Assembly: GCF_013376155.1 (NCBI RefSeq)
Contig: NZ_JABXXP010000002.1
Span: 1-64,000 of the forward strand
Direction of reading: 5' to 3'
Origin: Nguyenibacter vanlangensis
GTDB taxonomy: Bacteria > Pseudomonadota > Alphaproteobacteria > Acetobacterales > Acetobacteraceae
Length of the DNA: 64,000 bases
The notes under the pieces: model-generated
What the model was told of the DNA's origin: nothing
The model's input: the letters and a program-made list of their open reading frames with translations, nothing else
The model's database searches: none
Shown here: piece by piece, positions 9,503 through 18,598 of the stretch
How the letters are laid out: every line of letters starts with the position of its first letter
Position numbering within the stretch: position 1 is the first letter of the stretch
Made by a program: the position numbers and the translations under genes

Positions 9503-10618
9503 ATGTCTAAGCTGTTCAGCCCAATCCGGGTCGGCCCCTATGAACTGAAGCACCGCGTGGTGATGCCGCCTCTGACTCGGCTGCGTGCCGACCCCGATGA
9601 TACCGCCAGCGCCATGATGGCCGAGCATTACAAGCAACGCGCCTCCGACGGCGGACTCATCATCGTCGAGTCTGCGATGATCTCGGTGGAAGCGCGCGCC
9701 TACGATGGTGCGCCAGGCCTGTACCGTGACGAACATGTTGCCGGATATCGGCGGATCGCCGATGGCGTGCACTCCAAGGGAGGTGTCGTGATCGCCCAAC
9801 TGGCGCACAATGGCCGGACAAGCCACGTCGAGATGAACGGCGGCGTCCCGCCTCTCGGGCCATCAATTGTGCCGCTCGACGCGCAGGCGCTCACTCCCAC
9901 GGGTTGGAAGCCGGTCTCGCCCGGGCGCGAGGCCACAGTCGATGACATTAAACGCGTCATCGACGATTTCCGCGCGGCGGCGCGGCGGGCCTTCGACGCG
10001 GACATCGATGGTGTCGAGATCCACGCAGCGAACGGCTATCTGCTGGACAGCTTTTTGCAGGACGGTACCAATCGCCGGACCGACAGATATGGCGGGGCGG
10101 TGGAGAACCGGGCCCGAATCCTGATCGAGACGGTCGAGGCGATCGGCTCACTCAGGGGCTTCGATCGTGTCGGCGTCCGCCTTTCACCCAGCGGCGAATG
10201 GAACTCGATCCATGACAGCGATCCCGAGACGACATTCCGCCGTGTCGCCGAGCTCCTCGATCCCTATGGCCTGGCCTATCTTCACGTCATCGAGCCGCGG
10301 GTGAAGGGCGACGACGACAAGGTCGACTCCTTAGATCATCCGCCAGTCGCGTCCGCCTTCCTGCGCAACCATTTCAGTGGGCCGATTATCGCGGCTGGTG
10401 GATTCAGGGACGCCGCCGGGGCAGAGGAGACGCTGCAGCGCGGCGACGCCGACTTGATCGCCTTCGGCCGCTGGTTCACCTCCAATCCCGACCTCCCAGA
10501 ACGCCTCCGGCGCGGACTGCCGCTCACCAAGTACGATCGCTCCGCCTTCTGGGGCGGCGACGGGCGCGCCTATGTCGACTTCCTGCCCTGGCAAGGAGCG
10601 GAAGCGTCAGTCGCCTGA
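9503..10618 (+). CDS. Old Yellow Enzyme family ene-reductase (second copy)
   Basis: 371 residues. Starts SKLFSPIRVGPYELKHRVVMPPLTR; active site H174-x-x-N177-x-Y179 (EIHAANGYLLDSF), RRTDRYGGAVENR, and the FMN phosphate loop ADLIAFGRWFTSNPDLP. Cytoplasmic FMN/NAD(P)H reductase of activated alkenes. It is followed after 38 bp by a third OYE on the same strand and then an ABM-domain protein, so the three form an operon. Its closest relative in the window is the next gene (shared YDRSAFWGGDGRAYVDFLPW end), implying tandem duplication followed by divergence. Confidence 0.92.
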   Translation: MSKLFSPIRVGPYELKHRVVMPPLTRLRADPDDTASAMMAEHYKQRASDGGLIIVESAMISVEARAYDGAPGLYRDEHVAGYRRIADGVHSKGGVVIAQLAHNGRTSHVEMNGGVPPLGPSIVPLDAQALTPTGWKPVSPGREATVDDIKRVIDDFRAAARRAFDADIDGVEIHAANGYLLDSFLQDGTNRRTDRYGGAVENRARILIETVEAIGSLRGFDRVGVRLSPSGEWNSIHDSDPETTFRRVAELLDPYGLAYLHVIEPRVKGDDDKVDSLDHPPVASAFLRNHFSGPIIAAGGFRDAAGAEETLQRGDADLIAFGRWFTSNPDLPERLRRGLPLTKYDRSAFWGGDGRAYVDFLPWQGAEASVA

Positions 10619-10656
10619 TCCTTCCTCCCCAAACACTGCTTTCAAGGATTGTCACC

Positions 10657-11766
10657 ATGCTGAAGCTCTACTCACCGATTGCCCTTGGGGCGATTCATCT
10701 CTCGCATCGGGTCGTGCAGGCGCCCCTTACCCGTCTTCGTTCGGAACAGCCGGGGGATATTCCCGGCGACCTGATGGCCACGCACTACGGGCAGCGAGCA
10801 TCTGAAGGCGGCTTGCAGATCGCAGAGGCAACCACGGTCTCCATCGTTGGGCGCGGTTATCTTGGCGCTCCCGGCATCTACTCGGACGCACAGGTGGTCG
10901 GCTGGCGAAAGGTAACAGATGCGGTTCATGCCAAGGGCGGACGCATCTTCCTCCAGCTCTGGCATGTCGGCCGGCAGAGCCATATCGACATGACCGGTGG
11001 TGCGGCCCCCGTGGCGCCATCCGCAGTCCCGTTCGAACAGGTGGTCTTCACTGCGAACGGCTGGGTCCCGGTCTCGCCGGCTCGGGCGCTCGAAACCGAT
11101 GAAATCCCCGGCATCGTAGAGGAATTCCGCCAGGGCGCCGTGCGCGCCAAGGCGGCGGGTTTCGACGGCGTCGAGATCCACGGCGCCAATGGCTACCTGA
11201 TCGACCAGTTCATCCAGGACGGCACGAACAAACGCACCGACCAGTACGGCGGACCAATCGAGAATCGGGCGCGGCTCCTGATGGAGGTCGTCGAGGCGGT
11301 GAGTTCGGTGTGGGGAGCGGACCGGGTGGGCGTCCGTTTGGGCCCGAGCGGAAGCTGGGCCTCCATGCATGATAGCGATCCGGCCGCAACGTTCGGCTAC
11401 ATAGCCAACGCTCTCAACCGGTATGGCCTTGCTTACCTGCACATCATTGAGCCGCGCGTGGTCGGTGGCGAGGTACCGGATGAGAGCAAGGCACCCGTGG
11501 CGGCGGCGCAGCTGCGCAAGATTTTCCGCGGCCCGATCATTGCAGCGGGCGGCTTCAATCGCTCGGACGCGCAGGAAATCGTCGAGCGTGGGGACGCTGA
11601 TCTCGTCGCCTTCGGTCGCTTCTTCTCCTCCAATCCCGACCTGCCGGACAGGCTGCGTCGCGACCTGCCGCTGACACCCTACGACCGCTCCACCTTCTGG
11701 GGCGGAGACGGGCACGGCTACACCGATTTCTTACCCTGGCGAGATGTGGCCGATGCGGCAGCCTAA
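10657..11766 (+). CDS. Old Yellow Enzyme family ene-reductase (third copy)
   Basis: 369 residues, LKLYSPIALGAIHLSHRVVQAPLTR at the start; active site H175-x-x-N178-x-Y180 (EIHGANGYLIDQF) and RTDQYGGPIENRAR. The end YDRSTFWGGDGHGYTDFLPW parallels the second copy. Probable tandem duplicate of the gene at 9503, co-transcribed with it and with the monooxygenase-fold gene 13 bp downstream. Different loop residues suggest different alkene or nitro substrates. A 3' fragment of a fourth, distinct OYE is found at 30,591. Confidence 0.92.
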   Translation: MLKLYSPIALGAIHLSHRVVQAPLTRLRSEQPGDIPGDLMATHYGQRASEGGLQIAEATTVSIVGRGYLGAPGIYSDAQVVGWRKVTDAVHAKGGRIFLQLWHVGRQSHIDMTGGAAPVAPSAVPFEQVVFTANGWVPVSPARALETDEIPGIVEEFRQGAVRAKAAGFDGVEIHGANGYLIDQFIQDGTNKRTDQYGGPIENRARLLMEVVEAVSSVWGADRVGVRLGPSGSWASMHDSDPAATFGYIANALNRYGLAYLHIIEPRVVGGEVPDESKAPVAAAQLRKIFRGPIIAAGGFNRSDAQEIVERGDADLVAFGRFFSSNPDLPDRLRRDLPLTPYDRSTFWGGDGHGYTDFLPWRDVADAAA

Positions 11767-11779
11767 AGGAGATAACATC

Positions 11780-12106
11780 ATGGATCGCAAACCCTTCACC
11801 ATCCTCGTCGGCATTAATCTCAAGCCCGGCTATGCGCAGGAGTTCCTCGCATTGCTGGACGACATCATCGAGCCGATGCGACGCGAAGAAAGCTTCATCG
11901 ACGTCGTGGCGCTCCAGAACCAGGACGACCCCGACAGCATCGTCCTTTACGAGACTTGGCTCGACCGCCACGAGTTCGAGACCGTCCAGCGTAAGCGCGA
12001 CTATCGCCGCGCTTACGAGGAACGCTTGCCGCAAATCCTGCGCGAACCGCGCACGATCACCTTCTTCGATGCCGTCAGGGACGTGCGGGCCAGCCAGCCC
12101 GCCTGA
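11780..12106 (+). CDS. Antibiotic biosynthesis monooxygenase (ABM) domain protein
   Basis: 108 residues from the ATG at 11780, preceded by AAAGGAG. Single dimeric alpha+beta-barrel ABM domain: FTILVGINLKPGYAQEFLALLDDIIEPMRREESFIDVVALQNQDDP, then LYETWLDRHEFE. Such small proteins act as cofactor-less quinol monooxygenases (YgiN-like) or stress proteins. As the last gene of the OYE-OYE-ABM operon it may handle quinols produced by the ene-reductases; that link is inferred. Confidence 0.82.
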   Translation: MDRKPFTILVGINLKPGYAQEFLALLDDIIEPMRREESFIDVVALQNQDDPDSIVLYETWLDRHEFETVQRKRDYRRAYEERLPQILREPRTITFFDAVRDVRASQPA

Positions 12107-12124
12107 GGTAGATAACCTGGAGCA

Positions 12125-13030
12125 TCAGCCCTGCCGAATCTCGGCAAACAGATGCTCGCCCATGAAGTTGACGAAGGCCCGCACGCGCGGCAGCAATTGC
12201 CGCCCGGCGGGCCACATCATGCGGAACGTGCCGACATCATCGAGATAGCGGTCGAGCACTGAAACCAGCCTGCCTTCGTCCAACTGCCGCCGCACGGCGA
12301 AGACCGGCATCGCCGTAAAGCCAAGCCCGCGCTCGGCCATTTCGATCAATGGTTCGATAGTGCTACAAATCAGCGTTGTAGGCAGGGCGAGGTCGAGATA
12401 GGCGCCGTCGCGCTTCAGCCGCCAGCCTTCTAGCTTGCCCGTGGTCGACCAGCGGTGATGCAGGCAGGCATGCGACAGCAGACCTTCAGGCTCTGTCGGC
12501 GTACCGGCGCGGGCAAGATAGTCTGGCGAGGCAACGATCACATAGGAATAAGTACCGAGCACCCTGGTCATCAGCGTGGAGTCGGCTGCCGCTCCGGTGC
12601 GCAGCACTACGTCGAACCCCTCCTCGACAATGTCGACGAGGCGATCCGAAAAATCGATGTCGAGTTCGATATTCGGATGCGCGACAGCAAAGGCACTGAT
12701 GGCGGGCGTGAGCAACATGCCGGTAAGCGGCATACTAACCCTGAGGCGGCCGGCCGGCACGCCGTTGCTCTGCGCCATCTCCGCTTCGGCCGCTTCGATC
12801 TCGGCGAAGATCCGCCGGCAGCGTTCGAGGAATGCCTGTCCCTCGGCGGTGAGCGTCACGCTGCGGGTCGAACGGACGAACAGGCGAACGCCGAGGCGCT
12901 CCTCCAGGCGGGCTATGGTCTTGCCCACGGCCGAGGAGGAAATGCCGAGCCTGCGTCCCGCGCTAGTGAAGTTCCTCAGTTCGGCCGCTTGCACGAATGT
13001 ATTGAGCGAGCCAAGTCGATCCATATTCAA
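12125..13030 (-). CDS. LysR-family transcriptional regulator
   Basis: About 301 residues. MDRLGSLNTFVQAAELRNFT / GISSSAVGKTIARLEERLGVRLF is the winged HTH; the effector domain spans about 90-295. The start is a TTG at 13030 (AGGAG at 7 nt) or an ATG at 13024 (12 nt); the TTG has the better spacing. Convergent with the OYE operon and divergent from the Gfo/Idh/MocA gene, with a palindrome in the shared gap. Confidence 0.85.
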   Translation of the reverse strand: MNMDRLGSLNTFVQAAELRNFTSAGRRLGISSSAVGKTIARLEERLGVRLFVRSTRSVTLTAEGQAFLERCRRIFAEIEAAEAEMAQSNGVPAGRLRVSMPLTGMLLTPAISAFAVAHPNIELDIDFSDRLVDIVEEGFDVVLRTGAAADSTLMTRVLGTYSYVIVASPDYLARAGTPTEPEGLLSHACLHHRWSTTGKLEGWRLKRDGAYLDLALPTTLICSTIEPLIEMAERGLGFTAMPVFAVRRQLDEGRLVSVLDRYLDDVGTFRMMWPAGRQLLPRVRAFVNFMGEHLFAEIRQG

Positions 13031-13057
13031 TCCAGATCTCCTGTCAGCCAGAGCTGG

Positions 13058-13069
13058 CTAGCCGGCTAG
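13058..13069. promoter_or_regulatory. 12-bp palindrome CTAGCCGGCTAG between divergent genes
   Basis: Perfect self-complementary 12-mer located 28 bp from the LysR start and about 108 bp before the oxidoreductase start. A candidate regulator site; no T-N11-A pattern is needed to see it, so assignment to the LysR protein is only positional. Confidence 0.35.
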
Positions 13070-13176
13070 AATATCGGACTCTGGCGTCCGCAATGACCGG
13101 AAGGCAAGCTGTATTCCGGCCCAGGCGCTCAGTCCTTAGCTATGTGGCGAGTGGATTCCTGAAGGAGATCTCATCC

Positions 13177-14301
13177 ATGAGCGTCAGCAATCGGCCCCCG
13201 ATCCGTGTTGGCATGATCGGTATCGGCAACTGGGCCCAGCATGGCCCTATCCGCGTCCTGAACCTCCTGCCCGACTATGCGCTGTCGACACTCTTTAGCC
13301 AGAGACGTAAGGCGGCGGAGGTCGGTGCGGCCAAATACGGGTTCGATCACGTGGCGGATTCTGTCGGAGATCTTGTCCGGCGTCCCGAGGTCGATCTCGT
13401 CGCCGTGCTCACGACGGCTCCCCAACATGCAGCCGGAATCCGCGCGGCGATTGAGGCCGGCAAGGACGTCTATTGCGAATGGCCCCTCACGACTTCGACT
13501 GCGTTGTCGCAGGAACTCGCAACGCTCGCCGAAGCCAAGGGAGTGCGGACCTTCACCAGTCTCCAGCGCCGCTTCGCGCCGTTTAACCGCTACGTCAAGG
13601 ATCTCATCGGAGAGGGCTATATCGGTCGCCTCCGCTCGGTTCGCATGCACGTCAGCATGAACTACTTCCAACCGCAGCTTCCCAAGGCCCTGGCCTGGAC
13701 CGCGCCATCCGAGAACTTCTCCTCCATGGTCGCCATCTATGCCGGCCATTTTCTTGACATGCTGTTTTATGCCGTTGGCTGGCCCGAAAGCATCCAGGCA
13801 CTTGCGGTCAACCAGTTTCCCAAGGTGAAGATCGTTGAGACGGGAGAAGAAATCGCCACCACCAACGCCGACGAGTTCGTCTTGACCGGCCTGTTGCCCG
13901 ACAACGCCGTCGTCACCGTCCATCTCGAGGGCGGTAAGCGGAACGGCTCCGGTGTGCAGATCGACATCAGCGGCACAGAGGGCGACCTGCGGGTGACAAA
14001 CACCTCCGCCTTCGGCGACGTGGGCGATGACTACCGCATCTTTGGCGCCCGTGGGGACAAGCTCGACCTGCAACCGATGCCCATCCCTTCCAAATATGAC
14101 GTCCTGCCGAAAGCCGGACTTCCTTCGGCAGTAATGGAAGCCGCGGAGAACTTCGCCGCCTTCGCACGCGACGTGCGGGACGGTACAAGCACGGCGCCGA
14201 CGTTCCTCGATGCGATTCGTATGCATCGGCTGATCGATACTGCCCTGTCGTCGAGCGACAGCGGTCGCAGGAGCGCGTTCGACGCATCGCTCTTCGGGTG
14301 A
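13177..14301 (+). CDS. Gfo/Idh/MocA-family NAD(P)-dependent oxidoreductase
   Basis: 374 residues from the ATG at 13177 (AAGGAG 8-9 nt upstream); an earlier in-frame start at 13093 lacks conservation. N-terminal Rossmann fold IRVGMIGIGNWAQHGP, then DLVAVLTTAPQHAAGIRAAIEAGKDVYCEWPL with the family's catalytic-region E-W-P (usually EKP). The C-terminal domain covers residues about 135-370. Members oxidise or reduce sugars, inositols and similar polyols. The W in place of the usual lysine of the EKP motif is notable, though seen in galactose dehydrogenase-like (GAL80) members. Divergent LysR is the likely regulator. Confidence 0.85.
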   Translation: MSVSNRPPIRVGMIGIGNWAQHGPIRVLNLLPDYALSTLFSQRRKAAEVGAAKYGFDHVADSVGDLVRRPEVDLVAVLTTAPQHAAGIRAAIEAGKDVYCEWPLTTSTALSQELATLAEAKGVRTFTSLQRRFAPFNRYVKDLIGEGYIGRLRSVRMHVSMNYFQPQLPKALAWTAPSENFSSMVAIYAGHFLDMLFYAVGWPESIQALAVNQFPKVKIVETGEEIATTNADEFVLTGLLPDNAVVTVHLEGGKRNGSGVQIDISGTEGDLRVTNTSAFGDVGDDYRIFGARGDKLDLQPMPIPSKYDVLPKAGLPSAVMEAAENFAAFARDVRDGTSTAPTFLDAIRMHRLIDTALSSSDSGRRSAFDASLFG

Positions 14302-14355
14302 CGCTCAGAATCGCCGCAAGCAGCGTCTCCGCTGTACGGTTGGGCAAGCCCTGGC

Positions 14356-14745
14356 TCAGAGTTCACCGGTGAGAAACTGTGCACGGCCAAATCCGAAACT
14401 CCAATCTTCGTCGTCATTGACGCTGAGTGCGATGACGACGTCGGATGGAGATATGCCGCAACGAGTCTCAAGCCTCTCGGTAAGGAGACGGTAGAACCCG
14501 GCCTTGGCTTCCCGTGATCGGGGCCGCGTCAGGACTCGGACGAGGATAACAGCCTCCGAGCGCTCGATGCCGAGCCCGGTGTCCTGAACGACGAGGTGCT
14601 GCGGCTCGTGTTCGGTGACAATCTGGTAGCGATCCTGCGCGGGAACACCGAAAGCGCCTAGCACTGCATCATGAACAGCGTCCAGCAGCGACCCGACTTC
14701 TGCAGCAGTTCTGCCCTTGACGATATCGACCATGATAAGCGGCAT
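14356..14745 (-). CDS. Tautomerase (MIF/4-OT superfamily) protein
   Basis: 129 residues. The catalytic proline is residue 2 (mature Pro1) in MPLIMVDIVKGRTAAEV, followed by HDAVLGAFGVPAQDRYQIVTEH, a match to the double-length tautomerase_3/ malonate-semialdehyde decarboxylase-like group. These enzymes move keto-enol double bonds of small acids, typically in aromatic degradation. It is last in a minus-strand run MDR - DUF3237 - MFS - tautomerase, with a 48-bp gap from the MFS gene. Confidence 0.82.
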   Translation of the reverse strand: MPLIMVDIVKGRTAAEVGSLLDAVHDAVLGAFGVPAQDRYQIVTEHEPQHLVVQDTGLGIERSEAVILVRVLTRPRSREAKAGFYRLLTERLETRCGISPSDVVIALSVNDDEDWSFGFGRAQFLTGEL

Positions 14746-14793
14746 CTGCTACTCCTCCCAGGCGGCCGTTCCGGCCACTGCAGAAACTCTGGC

Positions 14794-15996
14794 TCAAGAT
14801 GGTTTGGCGCTCGTAGAGCGAGCGTTCGTCCTGTCACCGACGCTGTAGCAAAGCGCGGAGAGAGGCAGCAGCACGCCCAGGATGACGACCCCCAGCCAGT
14901 CGAAGTGGACAAAGCTCCAGGCTGCAATGGCGGACGCCACCGACCCGCCGACGAAGAAGACGGCAATGTAGATGGCGTTCATGCGGCCCCGCTGCTCTGG
15001 CGCAAGTGCGTAGATCGCCCGCTGCCCAATGACGAGGTTCGCCGAAACCGCGCCGTCGAGCACGATGGCCGCGATTACGACAATCACAACGATCCCCCTT
15101 TCAGCTAGAAGCGTGGCACCGAAAGCCAGCATCACAAGGATCATGGCGGCAGTTGTTGCGGTGCGACTATAGCCTTGGTCGACGAGGCGGCTCGCGATCG
15201 GCGGCGCGACCGCGCCGGCGACGCCGGCGAGTGCGACCCATGCGATGCCGCCTTGCGAGAGGTTGAATGGCGCTTGTGCAAGCCACAAAGGAACCGCCGT
15301 CCAAAAGCTGATGAAAGCACCGAACATCGCGGCATGGTAGTAGGCGCGGCGCCGAAGGATTTCGGTCTTGTAGAAAATGTCACCCATCGAGCGTATGAGT
15401 TCGCTATAGGTTTGAGAGCTTGATGGCCAACGAACCGGTAAAGAGATGAACAAGGTCGCGGTCATTAGCACCATCAGAATTGCGGCGATGACGAAGATTG
15501 AGCGCCACGCCAGCGCATCAGCGATGAAGCTCGACGCAGGTCTGGCCAGCATGATACCCAGCATCATGCCGCTCACCAGCGTCGCAACAGCGCGGCCCTG
15601 CCGTTCGCCCGGGAGCAACTGACTGGCATAGGGCAGGATGACCTGGATCGCGCTCGCGGAAACACCCGCGAAGAAGCCAATCGTCAGAAACAGAGCCGTT
15701 TGATGGACAAGCCACAGAAGGCTTAAGCAGATCGTTTCGGTCGTCATCATCACGAGGATGAGTCGGCGGTTTTCGACGAGATCGGCCAACGGCACCACCA
15801 GCAGCAGGCCCATGCCGTAACCAGCCAGCGGCAGCGTGGTAAGAAGGCCGGCCTCCTGTCGAGGCATCCGGAAGTCGGCGGCAACGAGGGCGGCAATCGG
15901 CTGAATGAAATAGAGATTGGCGATTAGCTGGCCGCAGCTGGCGGCGAGCAACAGAACCACTCGTGGCGGCAAGGCTCGCGGCGGGCCGTCCTGCAT
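14794..15996 (-). CDS. MFS transporter (YnfM/YgaY-like)
   Basis: 400 residues, about 12 transmembrane segments, from the ATG at 15996 (MQDGPPRALPPRVVLLLAAS); the longer in-frame start lies inside the upstream gene. Motif-like segments include QLIANLYFIQPIAALVAADF and LLVVPLADLVENRRLILV. The start overlaps the DUF3237 stop, so translation is probably coupled. Function is likely uptake or efflux of the small organic compound handled by the operon. Confidence 0.85.
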   Translation of the reverse strand: MQDGPPRALPPRVVLLLAASCGQLIANLYFIQPIAALVAADFRMPRQEAGLLTTLPLAGYGMGLLLVVPLADLVENRRLILVMMTTETICLSLLWLVHQTALFLTIGFFAGVSASAIQVILPYASQLLPGERQGRAVATLVSGMMLGIMLARPASSFIADALAWRSIFVIAAILMVLMTATLFISLPVRWPSSSQTYSELIRSMGDIFYKTEILRRRAYYHAAMFGAFISFWTAVPLWLAQAPFNLSQGGIAWVALAGVAGAVAPPIASRLVDQGYSRTATTAAMILVMLAFGATLLAERGIVVIVVIAAIVLDGAVSANLVIGQRAIYALAPEQRGRMNAIYIAVFFVGGSVASAIAAWSFVHFDWLGVVILGVLLPLSALCYSVGDRTNARSTSAKPS

Positions 15997-16493
15997 CAGA
16001 GGACTTCGAAAATGTTGTAGATTGGCCCTTGCGGAAAGCGGTGTCCGGTCCCGATAGCGAAGACGCCATTGAGCCACATAAGGTCCGCATTCGCGGTCTC
16101 GAAGATTGGCGCGATGCGGAAGTAGTAGCTGGAGGGATCGACGTTCTCACCGCGTTCGAGGCGCTCGATCACCTCGGCAGGACCGTGTCGCAGTCCGCGA
16201 TAGGCCATGGTCACGAGCGCCCCACTGTCGGTTTCGAAGGCAAGTCGCACGTCGAGCGTGACACTCCCATCCGGCCTCTTGACCTGCCAGTCGTTGGCCT
16301 TATTCAGTACCTTTCCGCGGATCCGCTCGCCGACGATCTCGCCGCCGGTCACAAAGCCGATCCGCCTAAAGCCGTTCGGCGTCGACCCGATCGGAACGAT
16401 GGGACGCACGTCGAGCCGCATCGTGAAGAGGTGCCGCGTACGGATCGTCGAAAGCGGTCCCTCGGCAACGACTGCAGTGATGTCCTGGTCCAT
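15996..16493 (-). CDS. DUF3237 protein
   Basis: 165 residues with the DUF3237 beta-barrel pattern: HLFTMRLDVRPIVPIGSTPNGFRRIGFVTGGEIVGERIRGKVL, GGDW-equivalent NDWQ, and YYFRIAPIFETANADLMWLNGVFAIGTG. The biochemical activity of the family is not established; genes are often found near aromatic and lactone degradation enzymes. Sits 12 bp after the MDR stop and overlaps the MFS start. Confidence 0.85.
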   Translation of the reverse strand: MDQDITAVVAEGPLSTIRTRHLFTMRLDVRPIVPIGSTPNGFRRIGFVTGGEIVGERIRGKVLNKANDWQVKRPDGSVTLDVRLAFETDSGALVTMAYRGLRHGPAEVIERLERGENVDPSSYYFRIAPIFETANADLMWLNGVFAIGTGHRFPQGPIYNIFEVL

Positions 16494-16505
16494 TGCGATA
16501 CCCTC

Positions 16506-17504
16506 TCAGCTTCTGACTTTCATCAGCACGCGGCCGAACGGTCGCGCCTCAATGAGATGCCGTACGGCTTCGGGAGCGTCTGCCAGTGGGAACATCCTGG
16601 CGATCGTCGGCTGGAGTGCTCCCGTCGCGAGGAGACCCAGCAACTTCGCCCGCGCGGTTGCCAGGACCTCGGAAGACTGCGCACGAAAGGTGAATCCGCG
16701 GATGGTCGCCGCCTTCCATATCACGTCCGTGACGTCGATATCCGCCAGGCGGCCGGCTGCGTAGCCGACGGTGATCAAAGTCCCGCCGAAAGCGAGTGCA
16801 GACAGGGCCTGCTTCGTCAGCGCGCCGCTGACGCCATCGATGATGACGTCCACGCCCCTTCCTTCGGTGAGGCGCAGGACGCCGTCCTTCAAACTCTCCC
16901 GTGAGAGATCGATGACATGCTCATAGCCGGCCGCACGGGCCTGTTCGGCTTTAGCGGTCGTACTTGCCGTGGAGATCGCGAGGGACGCACCAAGCCGGCG
17001 CGCGACCTGGACGCTCTCCATTCCGACCGCACCGCCGATTCCTGGTGCGAGTACAGACTGTCCTGGCTTGAACTGCGCGAGAGCGGTCAGCGCGACATAG
17101 CCTGTCAAATAACCAGCCCCTGCCAGATAGGCGGCGGCGCGGTCATCGTCGATGTTGTTCGGCACGTGAGTGAGGTCCGACGCCGGCGCGGCAATGAATT
17201 CGCGCCAGGTTCCGTCGGTGACGACGCCATAACCTCGACCGGCAACGAACACGCGATCACCGGGGGAAAAACTTGGATCAGTGGACTCCCGCACTAACCC
17301 AACACCGGTCTGGCCGCCGATGCGAGGCAGATTGTCGGCTATCGCCGCATAAAAATCTCCAGACCGAAAGGTGTTGTCTAAGGGGTTAATGCCGACCGTG
17401 CGCATCTCGACAAGGATCTGGCCCTCTACGGCCGCCGGGACGGCGATATCTACAAGCCGGTTTTCCTCATAACCGCCGAAGGCTTGGTATTGGATTGCTT
17501 TCAT
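16506..17504 (-). CDS. Zinc-independent MDR oxidoreductase (quinone oxidoreductase-like)
   Basis: 332 residues from MKAIQYQAFGGYEENRLVDI (ATG 17504). GroES-like domain at residues 1-110, then the nucleotide-binding fold with VLAPGIGGAVGMESVQVARRLGASLAISTAS. No zinc-binding cysteines, so it belongs to the QOR/enoyl-reductase branch that reduces quinones or activated alkenes with NADPH. First gene of a likely operon with DUF3237, MFS and tautomerase. A site matching the GlxA-linked motif lies 104 bp before its start. Confidence 0.85.
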   Translation of the reverse strand: MKAIQYQAFGGYEENRLVDIAVPAAVEGQILVEMRTVGINPLDNTFRSGDFYAAIADNLPRIGGQTGVGLVRESTDPSFSPGDRVFVAGRGYGVVTDGTWREFIAAPASDLTHVPNNIDDDRAAAYLAGAGYLTGYVALTALAQFKPGQSVLAPGIGGAVGMESVQVARRLGASLAISTASTTAKAEQARAAGYEHVIDLSRESLKDGVLRLTEGRGVDVIIDGVSGALTKQALSALAFGGTLITVGYAAGRLADIDVTDVIWKAATIRGFTFRAQSSEVLATARAKLLGLLATGALQPTIARMFPLADAPEAVRHLIEARPFGRVLMKVRS

Positions 17505-17607
17505 AGAATCGAGCCTCAAGGGTCCTAGGTCGGGTCGCCTGGCCGCGTTCGAGTGAGCCGCGACGCTTCGACTTCTGCGCTATTGTAAGCAGCGGCACCC
17601 TTGACCT

Positions 17608-17637
17608 AAATGTCATAGACACACACGAATCAAGACA
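17608..17637. promoter_or_regulatory. GlxA-linked operator-like motif, site B
   Basis: AAATGTCATA at 17608-17617 and AAGACA at the end give an outer dyad TGTC-N19-GACA. It lies 13 bp before the GlxA-type regulator ATG (17651) and 104 bp before the MDR ATG on the other strand. The same motif recurs at 20,632, 22,782 and 50,643. Confidence 0.65.
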
Positions 17638-17650
17638 CGGAAGGCCGCTG

Positions 17651-18598
17651 ATGCCGCATATTGCGATCGTCCTATCACCCGGTTTCGAGATGATGTGCTT
17701 TGCGGCGATCTCCGCCTTTGAGGCGGCAAATGTGGCCGCAGGCGAAAAACAGTACGTAGTTACCATCCTCTCTGAGCGGGGCGGTCTGGTTAAGAACACG
17801 TTGGGTGCCGGCCTAGAGACTGAGCCATTTATCGAGCCGGGCAGCTTCGACACAGTCATCGCTGGCGGTTTGATTAAGCCGGTCCCGTCATCCCCCGGTT
17901 TGATCTCCTATTTCCAGGCGGCCGGAGAACGTTGCCGTCGAGTAGCCTCAATTTGCACTGGAGCATTCATTCTCGCTGAGGCAGGTTTGCTGGATGGTCG
18001 GCGTACGACGACGCATTGGTTTTTCGCCCGCGAGCTGCAATCGCGCTTCCCGCAGGTGCTAATGGAAGAGGATCGTATTTTCATTATAGATGGTCATATA
18101 TGGACTTCAGCCGGAATGACTGCGGGCATTGATCTCGCGTTGGGCATGATTGAAAAGGACTATGGAGCAGAGCTGGCGCGATCGGCCGCGCAACTTCTTG
18201 TTGTCTATCATCGGCGCGCCGGTGGCCAATCTCAACACTCGATGCTCCTTACGATGAATGCTAAGTCGGATCGTATTCAGAGCGCATTATTGTTTGCACG
18301 ACAGAACCTCCGCTTAACCCTGAGCGTCGAGGATCTCGCAGAAGTCGCCAATCTTAGTCCGCGCCAATTCAGTCGCGCCTTTCGCGCCGAAACTGGACAG
18401 ACGCCTGCACGGGCCGTCGAAAACCTCCGCGTCGAGGCGGCGCGTCTGATGCTAGAGCAAAGCCGGCACACGCTCGACGAGATTGCCATAGAGAATGGCT
18501 TCACCGACCGCGAGCGTATGCGCCGCGCTTTTTTGCGGACCTTCGGCCAACCGCCGCAAGCGATCCGTCGTGCCGCGCGGTTCGGTGCGGAAGCCTAG
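17651..18598 (+). CDS. GlxA-family AraC regulator with DJ-1/PfpI domain
   Basis: 315 residues. Residues 1-190 are a DJ-1/PfpI (class I glutamine amidotransferase-like) sensor with the ASICTGAFILAEAGLLDG elbow carrying the conserved cysteine; residues about 215-315 hold two AraC HTHs (VEDLAEVANLSPRQFSRAFRAET and LDEIAIENGFTDRERMRRAFLRTFG). The fusion is the GlxA group of regulators, whose ligand is usually unknown. It overlaps the EthD gene stop by 4 bp tail-to-tail. Its promoter contains motif site B, implying autoregulation. Close relative at 50,686. Confidence 0.9.
   Translation: MPHIAIVLSPGFEMMCFAAISAFEAANVAAGEKQYVVTILSERGGLVKNTLGAGLETEPFIEPGSFDTVIAGGLIKPVPSSPGLISYFQAAGERCRRVASICTGAFILAEAGLLDGRRTTTHWFFARELQSRFPQVLMEEDRIFIIDGHIWTSAGMTAGIDLALGMIEKDYGAELARSAAQLLVVYHRRAGGQSQHSMLLTMNAKSDRIQSALLFARQNLRLTLSVEDLAEVANLSPRQFSRAFRAETGQTPARAVENLRVEAARLMLEQSRHTLDEIAIENGFTDRERMRRAFLRTFGQPPQAIRRAARFGAEA

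Noticed and set aside
10672-11715. 347-codon minus-strand frame opposite the third OYE
   Set aside because: Antisense to a clear Old Yellow Enzyme; no motif of its own.
13171-14226. 351-codon minus-strand frame opposite the Gfo/Idh/MocA gene
   Set aside because: No domain, and the plus strand carries a convincing gene with a good SD.
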